From Amaurobius ferox (Eukaryota; Arthropoda; Arachnida; Araneae; Amaurobiidae), in assembly GCA_951213105.1 (NCBI GenBank), contig OX578136.1, positions 155,255,178-155,319,177 of the forward strand: 64,000 nt of DNA. Reading direction: 5' to 3'. Each line of letters starts with the position of its first letter. Position 1 is the first letter of the stretch. Shown here piece by piece: positions 47,307 to 64,000 of this stretch. Below the pieces are notes generated by a model that was given only the letters and a program-made list of their open reading frames with translations, was not told where the DNA came from and made no database searches. The translations under genes and the position numbers were made by a program.

Positions 47307-47308
47307 GC
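47211..47308. repeat. (ATT)n microsatellite
   Basis: About 30 ATT units. The poly-Ile - strand frame is an artefact of it. Confidence 0.95.
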
Positions 47309-47995
47309 TATTATTTGCAAGCACAAACGCACAAACTTTTGCAAAGTAGTGTCCTATGGGATAAAATTATAAATAAGTTGCCATTGGAAAAACAATACTG
47401 CTCTTTGGAAGAGTTTTAAATTTATCTTCTGGTTCATACATAATAGTTCGTAATTTTATACATATGTCAGTTGTCATGGACATTTAGGAAAGATTCTCTT
47501 TCAGCTAAAAGCCTAGACATTTATCTAACTGCTGTCAATTAGCGAAATAAATTACAATTTATCTATTTACTTCGGATCCATATATTCGGATCCATGGACG
47601 AATAAAGAAATGCAATATTTTCCCCAAAAGATAATTAAAGACTATTACTTTTCCAAACAAATATTAAAGAATATTTTTTTTTTACATTTTTCAAAGAGGA
47701 CATTAACGAACTAGTTAGCAGGCGACCCGAATGTAAAATCATCGATGTCATTCTCGACACGCAGTAGATGCAGATTAGAAAGGTATGGGTAGCTTTTGTT
47801 GTATTACTCGACATTTATTACATTTAGTCGGCTCAGTCGAAGTAATCGACAGTCCATAATTTTGCTGTTAATAGATCAAAAGACTGTTCATTCTTCGCAA
47901 TATCCCAGCCATAGTGCCGTGAGATAATTATTCTTAATGCATTGTATTATAACTGCTAATATTTGCATGCGGTTTTTTGCAACATGAATAAACCT

Positions 47996-48001
47996 TTTAT
48001 T
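47996..48001 (-). terminator. Poly(A) signal AATAAA of the - strand gene
   Basis: AATAAA read on the - strand, about 120 bp downstream of the TAA at 48120-48122. Confidence 0.65.
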
Positions 48002-48119
48002 TCTCAAAGAAACCATTGCATTACATTATTTTAACAAATATTTCATATTAAGCCCAAGTGCGTGAAATGCAGTGTGTAGAGAAAACATCTCGGACGCAGG
48101 TGGAGGGAGCACAATGTTA

Positions 48120-63349
<15,230 letters not shown>

Positions 63350-63379
63350 CTACAAGTAGAGAAAAAATTAGTTAAAATA

Positions 63380-63380
<1 letters not shown>

Positions 63381-63412
<32 letters not shown>
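63381..63412. repeat. (TA)n microsatellite, target of a pogo-like element
   Basis: The TA run ends in the TA that precedes the transposon terminus CAGTCGGACC. Confidence 0.9.
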
Positions 63413-63415
<3 letters not shown>

Positions 63416-64000
63416 TCGGACCTCGTTATCCCGATACTTTCGGAACCACAAAAAAGTGTCGTCATAAGCGGAGTGTCGCGGTAACCGGAGTGGCAGAAAA
63501 CCATATTTATAAAAATTTTTTGAAGTGATGTCTGTGTGTGTGTGTGTGTGTGTGTGTAGTCAGTGAGACTGTGGAGACGATATCTTACGAACGAATAGAC
63601 CGATTCGAAGGAAATTTGGTACAAAAATCGCAATCCGCAAACACTGTAAGCCTATATTTTTTTAATGTAATCTAATGTACAGAACCCTCTTAAATTTTCG
63701 AGTGAAATTTTGAAAAAATCATTAAAAAATCAAGACCTTTAATAAAGTTACGAAAATAGACATTTCTTATGAAATTTTACCTTAGAAAACGATTGACATG
63801 AACTTTAGAACGCTAGCATGAACCGTTCTTGAGATATTGCACATTTTTCAAATAAATTTATCAAAAAATGCCATAAATTAAAAAAAATATTAACTGTTGA
63901 AAAACATGCTCACTTTTACATTAAAATCATATACAGAAAATCGAGACTTTGAAAAACAGCCGTGATAAGCGGAATGACGTGAAAACCGGGTGTCGGGATG
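63413..64000. mobile_element. pogo/Tigger-like element, left end and part of the right end, continuing past the window
   Basis: The left terminus is CAGTCGGACCTCGTTATCCC, with subterminal 'cataagcggagtgtcgcgg'. Near the window end the inverted counterpart appears ('gataagcggaatgacgtg', 'ccgggtgtcgggatg'). This end type and TA targeting are typical of pogo-type elements. There is no transposase, so it is non-autonomous. The last bases of the right TIR lie outside. Confidence 0.7.
63521..63917 (-). mobile_element. HINE-A fragment inside the pogo-like element
   Basis: From 'gaagtgatgtctgtgtgtg' through 'gatatcttacgaacgaata' to 'aaaacatgctcactttt'. Both HINE-A termini are missing, so only the inner part is carried. 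Confidence 0.7.

Overview
The window is AT-rich eukaryotic DNA, most likely from an arthropod and plausibly a spider. The grounds are multi-kilobase introns with GT/AG splice sites, AATAAA/ATTAAA poly(A) signals, a BTB-BACK-kelch gene, tRNA-derived SINEs, Tc1/mariner and pogo-type DNA transposons, and Penelope-like retroelements of the Naiad kind (N-terminal GIY-YIG nuclease), which are known to be abundant in spiders. There is no operon structure, CRISPR array or other prokaryotic signal. The chelicerate/spider assignment is inference.

Genes. Two host genes can be supported from splice sites and reading frame. (1) On the + strand a kelch-like protein is assembled from exons 40219-40369, 42773-44062 and 46445-46635. 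The phases match and the product is 543 residues; its long central open frame alone would miss both ends. (2) On the - strand the last three exons of an unrecognised protein lie at 63349-63255, 56937-56836 and 48250-48120. Each has good splice sites, the phases agree, and a poly(A) signal lies about 120 bp past the stop. The gene runs off the right edge. Two weaker - strand coding-like stretches (38935-38835 and 21760-21630) are listed with low confidence.

Layout. 1-7100: a degenerate satellite, a MITE with a palindromic core, and three copies of a non-autonomous family (here HINE-A), two of them as a large inverted pair, then a SINE. 7100-18200: fragments of SINEs and HINEs, a 5'-truncated Penelope-like RT (open frame, 11338-12726) bounded by (TA)n, and three SINE units. 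18200-31600: many copies of HINE-A and a second family (HINE-C), nested MITEs and SINEs. 31871-33293: a dead but end-to-end Tc1-like transposon carrying a SINE insertion. 35855-36548: a tandem, highly palindromic foldback element. 40219-46635: the kelch gene, with a solo LTR in intron 1 and a TA-flanked MITE in intron 2. 48120-63349: the - strand gene, whose last intron holds a nearly complete Naiad with 380-bp pseudo-LTRs (48571-53217) and a Tc1 fragment, and whose preceding intron holds tandem HINE-C copies. The window ends inside a pogo/Tigger-like element that contains a HINE-A fragment.

Main points for follow-up: the Naiad copy with in-frame TGA codons, one of them in a TGA-x-Cys triplet resembling the CxC linker motif; two unrelated families that share one Helentron-like terminal design; an LTR with a tRNA-like sequence inside its predicted transcribed part; a Tc1 copy in which a 21-bp unit at the second catalytic motif is amplified; and the previously uncalled - strand gene. 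Family names HINE-A, HINE-C, MITE-D to MITE-H and repeats B, G and I are working labels used only here.
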